DNA from: Bryopsis sp. KO-2023
Taxonomy: Eukaryota; Chlorophyta; Ulvophyceae; Bryopsidales; Bryopsidaceae
Length of the DNA stretch: 64,000 nt
Direction of reading: 5' to 3'
Assembly (NCBI GenBank): GCA_030272585.1
Contig: BSYQ01000018.1
Span: forward strand, 62,001-126,000
Every line of letters starts with the position of its first letter. Position 1 is the stretch's first letter. Below, piece after piece: positions 33,808 to 43,911 of the stretch. Under the pieces are notes generated by a model that did not search any database, had not been told where the DNA came from, and saw only the letters and a list, made by a program, of their open reading frames with translations. A program made the translations under genes and the position numbers.

Positions 33808-35934
33808 TCATGGACGAAGCGCTGTGGAACCACTGACTATTGGATGGTCCAGCGGAACTGGAAGCCTTGTCAGTGCATCCGCATTTGCGTTACTCTTCCC
33901 AGCGCGGAACTCAATCGTGAAATCAAACTCTTGTAGGCGGAGTGCCCACCTCATCAGTTTCCCCGTCAGTTTGGTACCCGTCATCAACCATTGTAAGGCT
34001 CTTTGATCAGTCTGCAGCACAAATTCCGTTCCGTAGATGTATGGCCGAAATAAGGTGCAAGCCCACACCACTGCTAGGCACTCCCCTTCCACTGCAGAAT
34101 AATTCCTCTCAGCAGGATTGAGTCTTTTGCTGGCATAAGCCACCACATGCTCCCTCCCTTGCTCATCCTTTTGACAGAGTACTGCCCCCACAGCCTGGCT
34201 GCTCCAGTCTGTTTGCAGAATGTATGGTAGGTGTGGCTGTGGTGGAGCCAGGACTGGTTGATCGGTAATGCTTTTCTTCAGCCTCTCAAATGCTTGTTGG
34301 TGGCGTTCCCTCCATTCAAATGGCACATCCTTCTTCAACAACTCCGTCAGAGGTGCAGCGATCCTTGCATAGTCGCGCACAAATCTCCTGTAGTAAGAAG
34401 TAAGGCCTAGGAAGGACCGCAGAGTAGACACATCCACCGGGGGCTCCTGCATCTCCACTGTGGCAATTTTCCCCGGATTCATTTTTATCTCTCCTTTCCC
34501 CACGATGTGGCCCAAGTACAGCAGCTCCTCAAACCCGAAGTCCGATTTCCTTGGGCTGATCCTCAGGTTGGCCTCCTTCAACCGCTGCAGCACCTCTGCC
34601 AGGATCTCCTGATGCTTTTCCCAGGTCTCCGCATAGATGATGATATCATCCAGGTATACGATCACCCCCTTCCACAGCATGGGTCCCAGCACCTCATTCA
34701 TCATCCTTTGGAAAGTTGCTGGGGCGTTACTGAGCCCGAAGGGCATTACCACGAACTCATACAGCCCCTCCTGGGTGATGAAGGCCGTTTTCTCCGCGGA
34801 GGCGGTGCTCATTCTGACCTGCCAATACCCCGATCGCAGATCGAGTGCCGTGAAATACTTCGCCTCCGAGAACTGATTGATTGCATCCTCAATCCTTGGG
34901 AGGGGAAAGCTATCCCGGGTAGTGATCTTGTTAAGCTTGCGGTAATCCACGCAGAACCGCACGGATCCATCCGGCTTTGGCACTAGGACGATCGGTGAGG
35001 CCCATGGGGACTTCGACTTCCGCACCACTCCGTCCAGGAGCATCCTCGCCACCTCCGATTTTACCACCCGGTTCTCCGCGTAACTGAACCTGTAGGGGTT
35101 CTGCCTGATGGGGGGATGATCTCCGGTGGAAATCTCGTGGTATAAGAGGTTGGTTTGCCCGACTTGATCCGAGGACCAAGCACAGGCATCCGGGTATTGC
35201 TGCAGAAGATCCAGCAGCTCTTTTTTTTGGTGGGGGGTAAGATGGGGACTAATTTTCAGTTCTTCCAGTTTTTCTCTAAGTGACACCTTTTCCTCTTTTC
35301 TTTCCTTTTCTGTGGCAAACGTTTTATTTTCTACATCAGAAGTCCCAAGGGGAACCACCCCTGCCCAAATCTGGTTTTCCTGCAGCTGAACTGCTGTCTG
35401 TCCCATTTCTTTCAACCCAAACTTTTCTTTTCTTTTTCCTTTTTCTTTCTTTTCTCTTCCCAATTCTTTTTCAGCTGCTTCCCCTTCCCTTGAATTTTCC
35501 CTTCTTTTCTTTTCTTCTTCCCCTTTTATCTCTTGTCTCACCAGAATTTCTGCTTCCACTGTTTTACTATGGTTCAAACACTGCATGGCCCATGAGTCTG
35601 GCCACAGACTTCTGGCCCTTTCTACCTCTTGTGTTTGGCGTTGCATTCTCTCTTCCTGCTCCTTGATCCTCCTGCCTGCTCGACGCCACTGTTCTCGCCT
35701 ACCCGCACGTTTGCCCCTCCTCCTTCTCCTCTTTCCCCTTTTATTTCTCCCCTCAGGACCGACCCACTCTCGCCACCCCTTCAGGTGTCGCCGAAGGAGG
35801 ACGTCGGTGGCCGGCCCACTTAAAAATCCGAGGAGTCGTAGCTCACCACCCTTGGTGGCGCACTCCCTCCTTTCTCTCCGGTTGCGGCCGCTGCTGGAGG
35901 CACTCCTGTTGCAGCCCCTCCTGTTGGCCTCCAT
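33808..35934 (-). CDS. RT-RNase H polyprotein of the integrase-less Ty3 element
   Basis: 708 residues. A long basic, low-complexity N-terminus (ERRRRGKRAGRREQWRRAGR region) precedes RT: SPIVLVPKPDGSVRFCVDYR, YFTALDLRSGYWQVRM, MPFGLSNAPATFQRMM and VIVYLDDIIIYAE (YLDD). RNase H follows, with YILQTDWSSQAVGAVLCQ, YSAVEGECLAVVWA, FVLQTDQRALQWL and SNANADALTRLP. It ends shortly after. The first 115 bases overlap the Gag-protease ORF in the -1 frame, so -1 frameshifting is likely. Integrase is absent, so integration would need enzyme supplied by a relative. Confidence 0.9.
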   Translation of the reverse strand: MEANRRGCNRSASSSGRNRRERRECATKGGELRLLGFLSGPATDVLLRRHLKGWREWVGPEGRNKRGKRRRRRGKRAGRREQWRRAGRRIKEQEERMQRQTQEVERARSLWPDSWAMQCLNHSKTVEAEILVRQEIKGEEEKKRRENSREGEAAEKELGREKKEKGKRKEKFGLKEMGQTAVQLQENQIWAGVVPLGTSDVENKTFATEKERKEEKVSLREKLEELKISPHLTPHQKKELLDLLQQYPDACAWSSDQVGQTNLLYHEISTGDHPPIRQNPYRFSYAENRVVKSEVARMLLDGVVRKSKSPWASPIVLVPKPDGSVRFCVDYRKLNKITTRDSFPLPRIEDAINQFSEAKYFTALDLRSGYWQVRMSTASAEKTAFITQEGLYEFVVMPFGLSNAPATFQRMMNEVLGPMLWKGVIVYLDDIIIYAETWEKHQEILAEVLQRLKEANLRISPRKSDFGFEELLYLGHIVGKGEIKMNPGKIATVEMQEPPVDVSTLRSFLGLTSYYRRFVRDYARIAAPLTELLKKDVPFEWRERHQQAFERLKKSITDQPVLAPPQPHLPYILQTDWSSQAVGAVLCQKDEQGREHVVAYASKRLNPAERNYSAVEGECLAVVWACTLFRPYIYGTEFVLQTDQRALQWLMTGTKLTGKLMRWALRLQEFDFTIEFRAGKSNANADALTRLPVPLDHPIVSGSTALRP

Positions 35935-38900
35935 GATTGTGCAGTTTCCCGGAAGTGTTCCAATAGCTTTTTGAGCTCCTCCTTTTCCTCTTGCTTCAGT
36001 GCCTCCCGCCTCCGCATGTATTCCTCTGTTACACCATTCCTTCTCCCCTGTTTTCCTTCCCTTTGCAGTGTTTCCTCCAAACTCCCTTCGTTCTCTTTTT
36101 GTATTTTCAAATGGTGCCCTCTTCTTGCATCCAGTAACTCCATCTCTTGCTGGTGGAGGTGTGAGGCTGCTGCCTCACTCATCCCGTTCTCCCGACGCCT
36201 GGTGTAGCACTCTTGCAGCACCCTTGCTTGGTAGTATGTAAGCCGGAGGGTCGGTGGATGTCGACTGGCGGCGTTGGGCTGGTTCAGACCATCATGAGTC
36301 GTCCTTGAGTTCGGCTGCAAAAGTTCCCCGGTAGAAGAGGGTGGTTGGGCTGGTGCAGGACTGGGTTCTTCGATGTGGCGGAGGGTCTGGTAGATAGAAA
36401 CGACTGCAGCAGTTGCAGGCGTTACAGAGTGGATGAACTCGATCGGCACGCCACCCATGCGTTGTCCCGCCATGTACGGAGTGAGCTTTTTGCGCCCGTA
36501 GTCGATTTCCGCCCCCGCTTCCCCTAGCCACGGAGTCCCAATGATCAAGGAGAAGTGGCTGTTCTCCACCACATGGCACGGTACCATTTGTTTGCTCTGC
36601 CCAAGGGCGATAGGTAGGGCAGGGATGTATCCTACTGCCTGCCGAGTCTCTCCATTGCAGTCCCGGTACCTTCCCTTTGGTGCCTCCATCAGATGTGTTA
36701 ACCCCGTTTGTGCTAGGAGTTTTGCTGATATAACGCATGCACTCGCTCCGGTGTCAATGATTGCTCCTGGCACTTTGGTTTCCATCACTTTGGCTGTGGC
36801 TGTAGTGACTGCATATGAGCTTGTCTTGTCCACTTCCGCCATGGTGGTAACTGCTGGGACTTTCGCCATGGGCACCCTTAATGCCTTCAGCCAAGCATCA
36901 ATCAGCTCCGGATGATGTTGACAGAGTTTGGCCACGGATACTTCCGCCGTCAATCCCTCCACAAACTTCTTGGCCTCCGCCTTAGTAAACATGCGCTTCT
37001 CCTTTGGCTCCACTGTTGATTTCTTGACCATCTTCTTTTTCTTTGCCATGGTATTTCTCGGCGATGGTACTTGCATCGGTCTATGCATCAATGGCAACAT
37101 CACAACTGATTTGGATCCTTGTGGCACATCTTCTGGTTTTGGCACACCTTCTGGTTTCGGCACATCTTCCGGTTCAAGCACTTGCTTTGGAATCTCTTTT
37201 GGCTCTTTCTTGGTTTCAGGGTCTGGCTCCTCTTTCGGTTCCTCCATTTCAACATCCTCTGTAGCATTCGGTTGAGGATCTGCGGGTATGGGACTGGTAT
37301 CCATAGGAGTCCCTCCATTGCTTCCTTGGGCACTGTCCATTGCTCCATTGTCGACATCCATAGCAGAGTACAAGATTGATGCCATGACTTCCTCTGGTTC
37401 CTCCATGGCTGCTGTCACTGGGTCGGTCTGCTCGAAATCCATAATCAACTGATCTTCCAGTTCTGCTTGGAAACTCTGCATTCGGTTGGGACAATTTCTT
37501 CTGTAATGTCCAAGGTCTAAGCAATGCCAACACGTGACTTCGCTCATGTTTATCCGTCCACTCCTTCTCCTCCATTCACTTCCTCTGTGGTTTCCCCGGC
37601 CTCTTTCCCCATTGGTAGGTATTCGATCCACTCCAGCGTCTCCAGTAATGCCATGGCTCACCCCTGCCAGCTCGGGTTCTTCCGATTGTCGCATATCTAC
37701 TACCCTTTCTGTCAAGGCAGAGATCATCCTCCTGAGTTCGCTATACTGCCGCCCAGATATTCTCACTTGCTGCTCCACTCCTCGAAGTCTTGAATCCGTC
37801 ACAATTTTGTGATCACGCATTTCCTTCCTTAGGCTGTCAATTTGCCCATTTACTCTCCGATCCATAACGCCCACTTCTGCCAAAACAGGCTCCAATGCTG
37901 CATGCTCCTGCAGTTCTCCCATCAGTTCGGTTGCTGGGACCGTCACTTCCTTCTGGGTGGAACTGGGGTCCACTTGTCTCTTCTCAACTTGTCTGGCTCT
38001 GGCACTGACTCCCTCCAAAGTATCCTCCATGGGTGCATGAAGTATGGGTGTCAACTCCCCCTGAGCTCCGTCCTTGTTCAATCGAAGTAAGGACCCATCT
38101 GCCACGGCTGGATTGCCTGGTACTCTGTCCGCTTCCACTTGCTCCTGGGATGGCGCAGATGCACACTCGTCGCCTGTTTCATCACATTTCCGGCTTTGTT
38201 CCAAGGTATGGGCCACTAGTGTTGCTGGGGCAATTCCAAACCAGGCCAGCATGTCCGTTTGCAACTTCTGCCACGTCCTCAATGGGTTTGGCACTCCTTC
38301 CACAAGGGCTGGATGTCTGGATATCCAATTGTCAACCCATGACCGAGCCTCCCTGGTTGTATAGCGGACCAGTCTCTCTATCCTCTCGTCTTCGTGTGGC
38401 TGCACTGCTGGGGGTACATTCCAGCCAGAGCCTTCAGCGAGGATCCCATAGGAACGTAACCAGGTGGCCACATCTTCTGCCTCTGCACCCGTAAATGCGG
38501 GTAAATGACTGTCAGTCAACCGATTAGGAAGTCCTTCTGCTGGATGTATCATGGCGCCGCCACTGCCTGGAGTCGGTGGACAAACTGGTGGTGGAACAGG
38601 AGGTCTTGGTGGAACGGGTGGAACAACTGGACCAGGTGGCACAATTGGAGGAATCTGGGGGAGACTGGCAGCAAAGGCAAATGGGTTCAGTGGTGGATGT
38701 ACTGGGGGCACAGGCTCTTCCTCGAAACTAGAGGATGTCTCCCTCTTGTCTCTTTCCCCTTCAGGTTTGTCTTCGTCGGAACTGGAACTCGAGGGCTCGT
38801 TGGTAGCGCCTCCATTTCCTCCGTTCCCTGCAGCAACACTGCTCTCTTCTTCCTCTTCTTGTTTGACTTCTTCCTTAACCACAACTTCTGGCTCAACAAA

Positions 38901-39398
38901 GGCTTCCTCCTCTTCTTTGGTCACTCGTCTTGCTTCGTCTTCTTCTTTTACTTCTTCCGCAAGCACTTCTTCCTCCTCTTGGACAACCTCGGCTTCTCCT
39001 TGGTCAGTAACGCCAACGAGGTTTCCTTCTTGTACCTCCCTTCCAGTGGGGTCAACACTTGCTTGCTCTTCTTCTTCTTTAACGACAGCAACCACTTCGT
39101 CGTCTACCTCTGCCCTCGTAACCTCGTCTCCAGCAGCTCTGTCTTCTTGTCTTGCTTCACGTTCTTCAGGAACACTCTCGACCATCACAATCTCTTTCTC
39201 GTCAACCTCATTCACTTCCTCGTTGTCCCAGCCGCCAAGAAAGTCTTCCTTCAACACCCCTTCGTCGTCAACAAGACCAGCCTCAGAAAAAGCACCAACA
39301 CTTCCTTGTGCCTCAGAAACCTCAACGTTCACTCCTTCTGCACCACCAAGGCCTTCTTCCTCGTTTGGTTCTTCTTCCTCGTTCACTTTTTCCGTCAA
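35820..39398 (-). CDS. Gag-protease polyprotein of the integrase-less Ty3 element
   Basis: 1192 residues, unusually long for Gag. The first ~220 residues are very Glu-rich (EEEEVLAEEVKEEDEARR type). A Pro/Val tract follows (PPVPPRPPVPPPVCPPTP), then a capsid-like region (HLPAFTGAEAEDVATWLRSY, LRTWQKLQTDMLAWFG). A CCHC knuckle, CWHCLDLGHYRRNC, is present. A second acidic Pro/Glu/Lys section (EDVPKPEGVPKPEDVP) precedes the aspartic protease motif AIIDTGASACVISAKLL and GTPWLGEAGAEIDY. The protease lies in the Gag frame and RT-RNase H in the next ORF. The frame is intact. The acidic N-terminus resembles no Gag part I know. Confidence 0.8.
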   Translation of the reverse strand: MTEKVNEEEEPNEEEGLGGAEGVNVEVSEAQGSVGAFSEAGLVDDEGVLKEDFLGGWDNEEVNEVDEKEIVMVESVPEEREARQEDRAAGDEVTRAEVDDEVVAVVKEEEEQASVDPTGREVQEGNLVGVTDQGEAEVVQEEEEVLAEEVKEEDEARRVTKEEEEAFVEPEVVVKEEVKQEEEEESSVAAGNGGNGGATNEPSSSSSDEDKPEGERDKRETSSSFEEEPVPPVHPPLNPFAFAASLPQIPPIVPPGPVVPPVPPRPPVPPPVCPPTPGSGGAMIHPAEGLPNRLTDSHLPAFTGAEAEDVATWLRSYGILAEGSGWNVPPAVQPHEDERIERLVRYTTREARSWVDNWISRHPALVEGVPNPLRTWQKLQTDMLAWFGIAPATLVAHTLEQSRKCDETGDECASAPSQEQVEADRVPGNPAVADGSLLRLNKDGAQGELTPILHAPMEDTLEGVSARARQVEKRQVDPSSTQKEVTVPATELMGELQEHAALEPVLAEVGVMDRRVNGQIDSLRKEMRDHKIVTDSRLRGVEQQVRISGRQYSELRRMISALTERVVDMRQSEEPELAGVSHGITGDAGVDRIPTNGERGRGNHRGSEWRRRSGRINMSEVTCWHCLDLGHYRRNCPNRMQSFQAELEDQLIMDFEQTDPVTAAMEEPEEVMASILYSAMDVDNGAMDSAQGSNGGTPMDTSPIPADPQPNATEDVEMEEPKEEPDPETKKEPKEIPKQVLEPEDVPKPEGVPKPEDVPQGSKSVVMLPLMHRPMQVPSPRNTMAKKKKMVKKSTVEPKEKRMFTKAEAKKFVEGLTAEVSVAKLCQHHPELIDAWLKALRVPMAKVPAVTTMAEVDKTSSYAVTTATAKVMETKVPGAIIDTGASACVISAKLLAQTGLTHLMEAPKGRYRDCNGETRQAVGYIPALPIALGQSKQMVPCHVVENSHFSLIIGTPWLGEAGAEIDYGRKKLTPYMAGQRMGGVPIEFIHSVTPATAAVVSIYQTLRHIEEPSPAPAQPPSSTGELLQPNSRTTHDGLNQPNAASRHPPTLRLTYYQARVLQECYTRRRENGMSEAAASHLHQQEMELLDARRGHHLKIQKENEGSLEETLQREGKQGRRNGVTEEYMRRREALKQEEKEELKKLLEHFRETAQSWRPTGGAATGVPPAAAATGEKGGSAPPRVVSYDSSDF

Positions 39399-39892
39399 GA
39401 TCTTCTTTTTCCTTCAGCGCCGCCACAGATCTGAGTGGCAAGTCTCCCTTCTGGTCGTGATCCTTCTCTTTTACCCTCTGTTCTCCTCCAAACCTCGGAT
39501 AAGTACTGCCCTTGCTTCTTTTTCCACCTTATGCAGTTCGTCACTCTTTCTTGTATTTGTTCTCGACCTTGCTGCAGCCCAAACAAGACAAAAGCGACCC
39601 AACAGCAGTTCTGACCTAACCTTAGGTTAAGATCCCACAAGATCCCGAAACCCACAAAGCTTTTTCGCCTTCTCTTCACCCTTGTGAGCGACCCCAGCTC
39701 GACCTTGTACCCTTTTGAAACGTATCCACCCCTGTGGGTCCTTCTCTTCACTCTTGCAAGAGCTTACTCCGCTTCTTTTCTCACTCTCAGGTCTTGCTCG
39801 TCCAGACTGCCCACTTATAACGACTGCCAGAGCCGTAGTGCACGTCTGCTGCAGCACAGCTAAAAAGTGTGCGCGCCTGGGCTCCGAAACCA

Positions 39893-40493
39893 ACAAATGG
39901 CGTCGCCTTGACCGCTGGGGTCACCCCTGCAGCCGTACTTAACGGTTGTGGTGGCGTTTCTGCCGAACTGGAACGGCAGAAGTGGGGACAGCCCCTCTTG
40001 AACTTGATCACACGGCCTTTGCAAGGCACTTTACTCAGGTCTCTTCTCAAAAGCTTTCTTACAACAATCAAAAAGGTCCACACTCGAACAAAACACAAGA
40101 ACCTAACCCAGAAGATCCGCACCAAGAAGAAGTACAATACCCTAAGATCAGCCGTTTAAATAGGCTGCAGCCTGACTCACCCTTGTCCCATTGATCGCCT
40201 AGGATCCCACCTACTGATTAAGACAACCCAACCCATCAAGCCTAACTGATCTTCCTAACCACCCTAAGTCCACTCCCTCAGTACCAATCCCTAGGACTGT
40301 CCAACCTAGTCAACTCTGTAGCTGAACTGCTACCTCTAAACTGTGGCGGAACTGCCATGGCAGAACTGTCCCGGGGTGACTGCTAGCCCTACGTAATCCG
40401 TCCGGGACTGCCTCAAGCAGCATTCCCTCCCCTGATATCACTCTAGCCCTGGAGGTGACAAAATTGGTCGAGGCGACGTGGTTTGGGGTTACA
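39893..40493 (-). repeat. 5' LTR of the integrase-less Ty3 element (601 bp)
   Basis: Direct copy of 31735-32335. At its inner edge the minus strand reads CCATTTGT and goes straight into the primer site TGGTTTCGGAGC (39881-39892), whereas the 3' LTR continues GGTTACA. Confidence 0.9.
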
Positions 40494-41066
40494 CTCGAGT
40501 GCTGCGATAACCAACCGTTACATTCCTCCCCACCAGGTTGGCAGTAAGTTCCAACACTGCCGTGGAGAGCATGTCTCAAATAAAACCCGTTGCATAAAGT
40601 ATCACAATCCATAAGGCATCTCACAATCCAAATCAGAATATCTTTCAGTGTCCAAACACGAAAAGAGTACGAGACTGGCATAATATTTTCTTTCGCTTTG
40701 TCCATAAAATCGAGAAAATCATCTCTCTATTTCAAACTGAAACTGAAAATGAAAAACATCTGGCTGAAAAGAAAATCCTTTAACATTCAGAAAATCATCT
40801 TGTATCACTCCAGAAATATACTTCTGTCCATCAAGTATTCCACCAATGTTTTCCTTTGCTCATATATATCTTTTCTCAAACCAGGTGAAAGGACAACTAA
40901 TCATGCTCTTTCTTTGAACCATTCATTCACCTCCAAGTCACTGAATAATCTTTTGAAAAATCAGCATTCTTTTTTTTTTTTTTTTTTTCAAATCTCTCTT
41001 CCGCACACTGAAATATCCTTTCTCTGCTCTTGAGTTTCCAGAGCTCCTCTTCTTGCAATATTTGGA

Positions 41067-41067
<1 letters not shown>

Positions 41068-41142
<75 letters not shown>

Positions 41143-41145
41143 TGC
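41068..41145. repeat. CTG/CAG trinucleotide microsatellite (~26 units)
   Basis: Nearly pure (TGC)n with one TGT near the end. It gives poly-Gln, poly-Ala, poly-Ser and poly-Leu frames, none attached to a plausible gene. Confidence 0.95.
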
Positions 41146-43763
41146 ATCTAACGCAACCTCGTTTATCATCACTTGAGACTCCCATGGATTGCTGCTGCTG
41201 CACCATGTTGCAGCCTGATTTGTCTCCACTAGAGACTCTCCAGTTTGTCACATTCCAGCTTCACTTAATTCCTTGGCTTCTGATCTCTTGATTCGACAGC
41301 GCATAAGCTTTTATGGAGTCCCGCTGTTTGCTTTCCCGAACTGCAAGTTTCTTCACCTCGATTGCACTCCAGAATTTCTGCACTTCCAAAATCCAGAATT
41401 TTTGCACTTCCAAAATCCAGAATTTTTGCACTTCAATACTCCAGAATTTCTGCACTTCCATCGCACTCCAGAATTTCTGCGATGTACTCTCCTTAATCCA
41501 CGCTTATTACAACATGTTCCACTGCTGTCGAATTTTGACAACCTCTTGATACTTCAAGAACATCAGAAGCAATGTTCAGAGAACCATATTGTTCTCCACA
41601 ATATGTTCTAACCTCCAACAAAGTTCGAGATATCCGAAACATTCATTTGAATCAGTTTCATGTCAACGAACTGATTCGATTCTCAGCACTTCAATAGAAA
41701 CATCCAGTTGGTTCCATTGCCCTCAAGGGCTACCAGAAAATTAACCAACTCTGTCCACTATTCTTCCCTCTCTGGAATTATGTGCTCCCACCAACGAGGC
41801 ACCTGAAAATAAAATAAAATATCCAGAGGGTTGCTCTCATGTTTTCTTTTTTTTTTTTTTTTTTTTTTTACTTGTGCTCCCTTCATTGGGGCACCAAATG
41901 AATGCCTGAAAATTTCCATAGCATTTTTTCCCTTCAGAAATTTTGCTGCCTTCTGTGGGTATCCACAAAATATTCACTCTCACTCTGTTCCTTCCCTTTT
42001 CTTTCATTCCATACTCTCTCGTTCCCCATTCATCAAGCCCCACTGTTCCAAGTGGAACTCAAAATCATATGTTCTTTTTTTCCAGTCATCAAGCCTCACT
42101 GTCCCAAGTGAGACTCAACATCAGATGCTCAAAACAACATCAGCCCCGAGACTGATGTCCCAAAAATAAACCATACACTTGCTGCACTAAACTCGTGTTG
42201 AAAAACCCGCTGAAAGCCCCCTCCCCACCAGCTTTAGGCAGTCCCTTGCCTAACAATAGGATTCAAAACTGAGTGAGGGGCAATCAATGTTGCCACGAGT
42301 GATCACAACGATATAAACAATCATCAATATCGAAGGGAATGTTCAGAAACAAACCACACTCACGGCATTGCACCGCCGTCTTGTGCAACGGAGATAAGGA
42401 AGCAATATACTCAGGGAGATTGAGTAGAAGCTTTTTGTGATTCTTCAGTGAGGAATCTTCACTTCAGTGGCAGTGGATCTCGCCATTCCTCTGAACCTCC
42501 AGGCACATGCAAGCCTTGCATGTTCGTCTTCCAAGGTAATCCAATTCCGTTCTCCGTATCGATTGTAGCACAATCGTTGCATTCACAGTGTTGTATTCTT
42601 GAACATCTTCACTGAGCTTGGGAAAATCTGACATCACCAATGGTGATCCACCATTCACTTTGCTGCTAATGGCCTGCAGCCAGTCAAAGCGATAAACAAG
42701 GTGTACGTGCGCTCCTTCAGTCTTGAGCTCACGGGATGTAAGACAAATCCCATATATTTTATAAATATAGTTCACACCACCATATTGCCTACAAGAGGAG
42801 CTCCAGATAGCTCTTCTCTCTTTGCAATCTTCCTACTCTGAAGTCATGGGGGAAATTCTCTCAACCCCTACGTGAAACACCGGTACGGCTGTAACACTAC
42901 GGGAGCTACCCGTTTAAGACGCTAAAGTGTGTGTGGATAATATCCAAGCGCCGTTGACGTCTGATGGGTGTTTCTCCGAAAGGCGGCGGCAAACGCTCGA
43001 CCGCTTTTTGGAGGTATCCTAAAATTCTTGAAATCTGGAGGGGCCCTCCGTCGAGTCGGCTCTCCTCAAACCTTCTACAGGTGGCTCAAGGTTCTAGTCG
43101 TGCACTGACCTTAGGTGGCCCATATGGCTCTTCCTAAGCTTCGCAATTGGTTCAGAATTGGGAGGGAACCCATCCCCACTTCCCTTTTCTTGGTGACAAA
43201 TGGCCTATGGCTCTTTCTGCCCCCTCAATTGCGTTACAAGTGGCCCAAGGCTCGCTTGTTCTTAGTGCGTTCTTGCTTGTCTCAACTCCTCGAAACTCGG
43301 TACAGGCGGCCTAGCCTGAGCACTTTCTCATTCATTAGGGGGATCTCTCGCTCAACCCCTTTTTTTTCTCCGCGGCTGCACCACAAGTTCTGAGAGTGGC
43401 CCTAAGGCACTTCTCTCCTTGTTATCACATGAGGAACTCTGTCCTCAATTCCTTTCTTCAACCCCGCCACTAGTCTTGAGAGAGGCTCAAAGCACTTCTC
43501 TCTTAGTGGTCTGAGTTTCATCATATGTATTTTACTGTAATTGCTCTCGCGTCGCTCCATGTCCGCGATAGTATCATCTCTCTCGGCATGCAGTTGCATT
43601 CTTGCCACAAATAAAAGTGGGTGTTCTCTTGTAGAACTCCATAGCCAATGCTTTTGGCTGCAACTCTTGATGCTCCTTTGTTGTGGGCTGTGGCATCAGC
43701 CCCTCTTTTCCAACTCCTTGTTGTCAGTTGCTGCATCAACACCTCAGTCAAATCCTTGCTATA

Positions 43764-43911
43764 GGTTGCTGCATCAGCACCTTGTCCAAATCCTTGCTTT
43801 GGTTGCTGCATCAGCACCTTGTCCAAATCCTTGCCTTGGTTGCTGCATCAGCACCTTGTCCAAATCCTTGCCTTGGTTGCTGCATCAGCACCTTGTCCAA
43901 ATCCTTGCTGC
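43764..43911. repeat. Four tandem copies of a 37-bp repeat
   Basis: Units begin at 43764, 43801, 43838 and 43875 with GGTTGCTGCATCAGCACCTT, then GTCCAAATCCTTGC. A degenerate copy precedes them. Confidence 0.9.

Larger units (their letters stand above)
31728..40493 (-). mobile_element. Ty3-type retrotransposon with Gag-protease and RT-RNase H, no visible integrase
   Basis: An 8.77-kb insert in the LTR of the LARD-like element, flanked by CTCGAG on both sides (31722-31727 and 40494-40499). LTRs are 31728-32335 (608 bp) and 39893-40493 (601 bp), nearly identical; the termini read TGTAACC...GGTTACA. The left LTR carries 7 terminal bases (TGTAACC) that the right copy lacks at its inner edge, where the primer site TGGTTTCGGAGC follows. 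Two overlapping ORFs encode Gag-protease and RT-RNase H. No integrase or chromodomain follows RNase H before the 3' LTR. Confidence 0.85.

Noticed and set aside
38551..39630. 359-residue Ser/Thr-rich plus-strand ORF
   Set aside because: It is antisense to the Glu-rich part of the Ty3 Gag; Ser/Thr codons arise from the complement of GAA/GAG-rich sequence.
40938..41251. Poly-Gln, poly-Ala and poly-Ser ORFs
   Set aside because: They come from one CTG/CAG microsatellite inside a coding-poor retroelement, with no flanking gene-like sequence.
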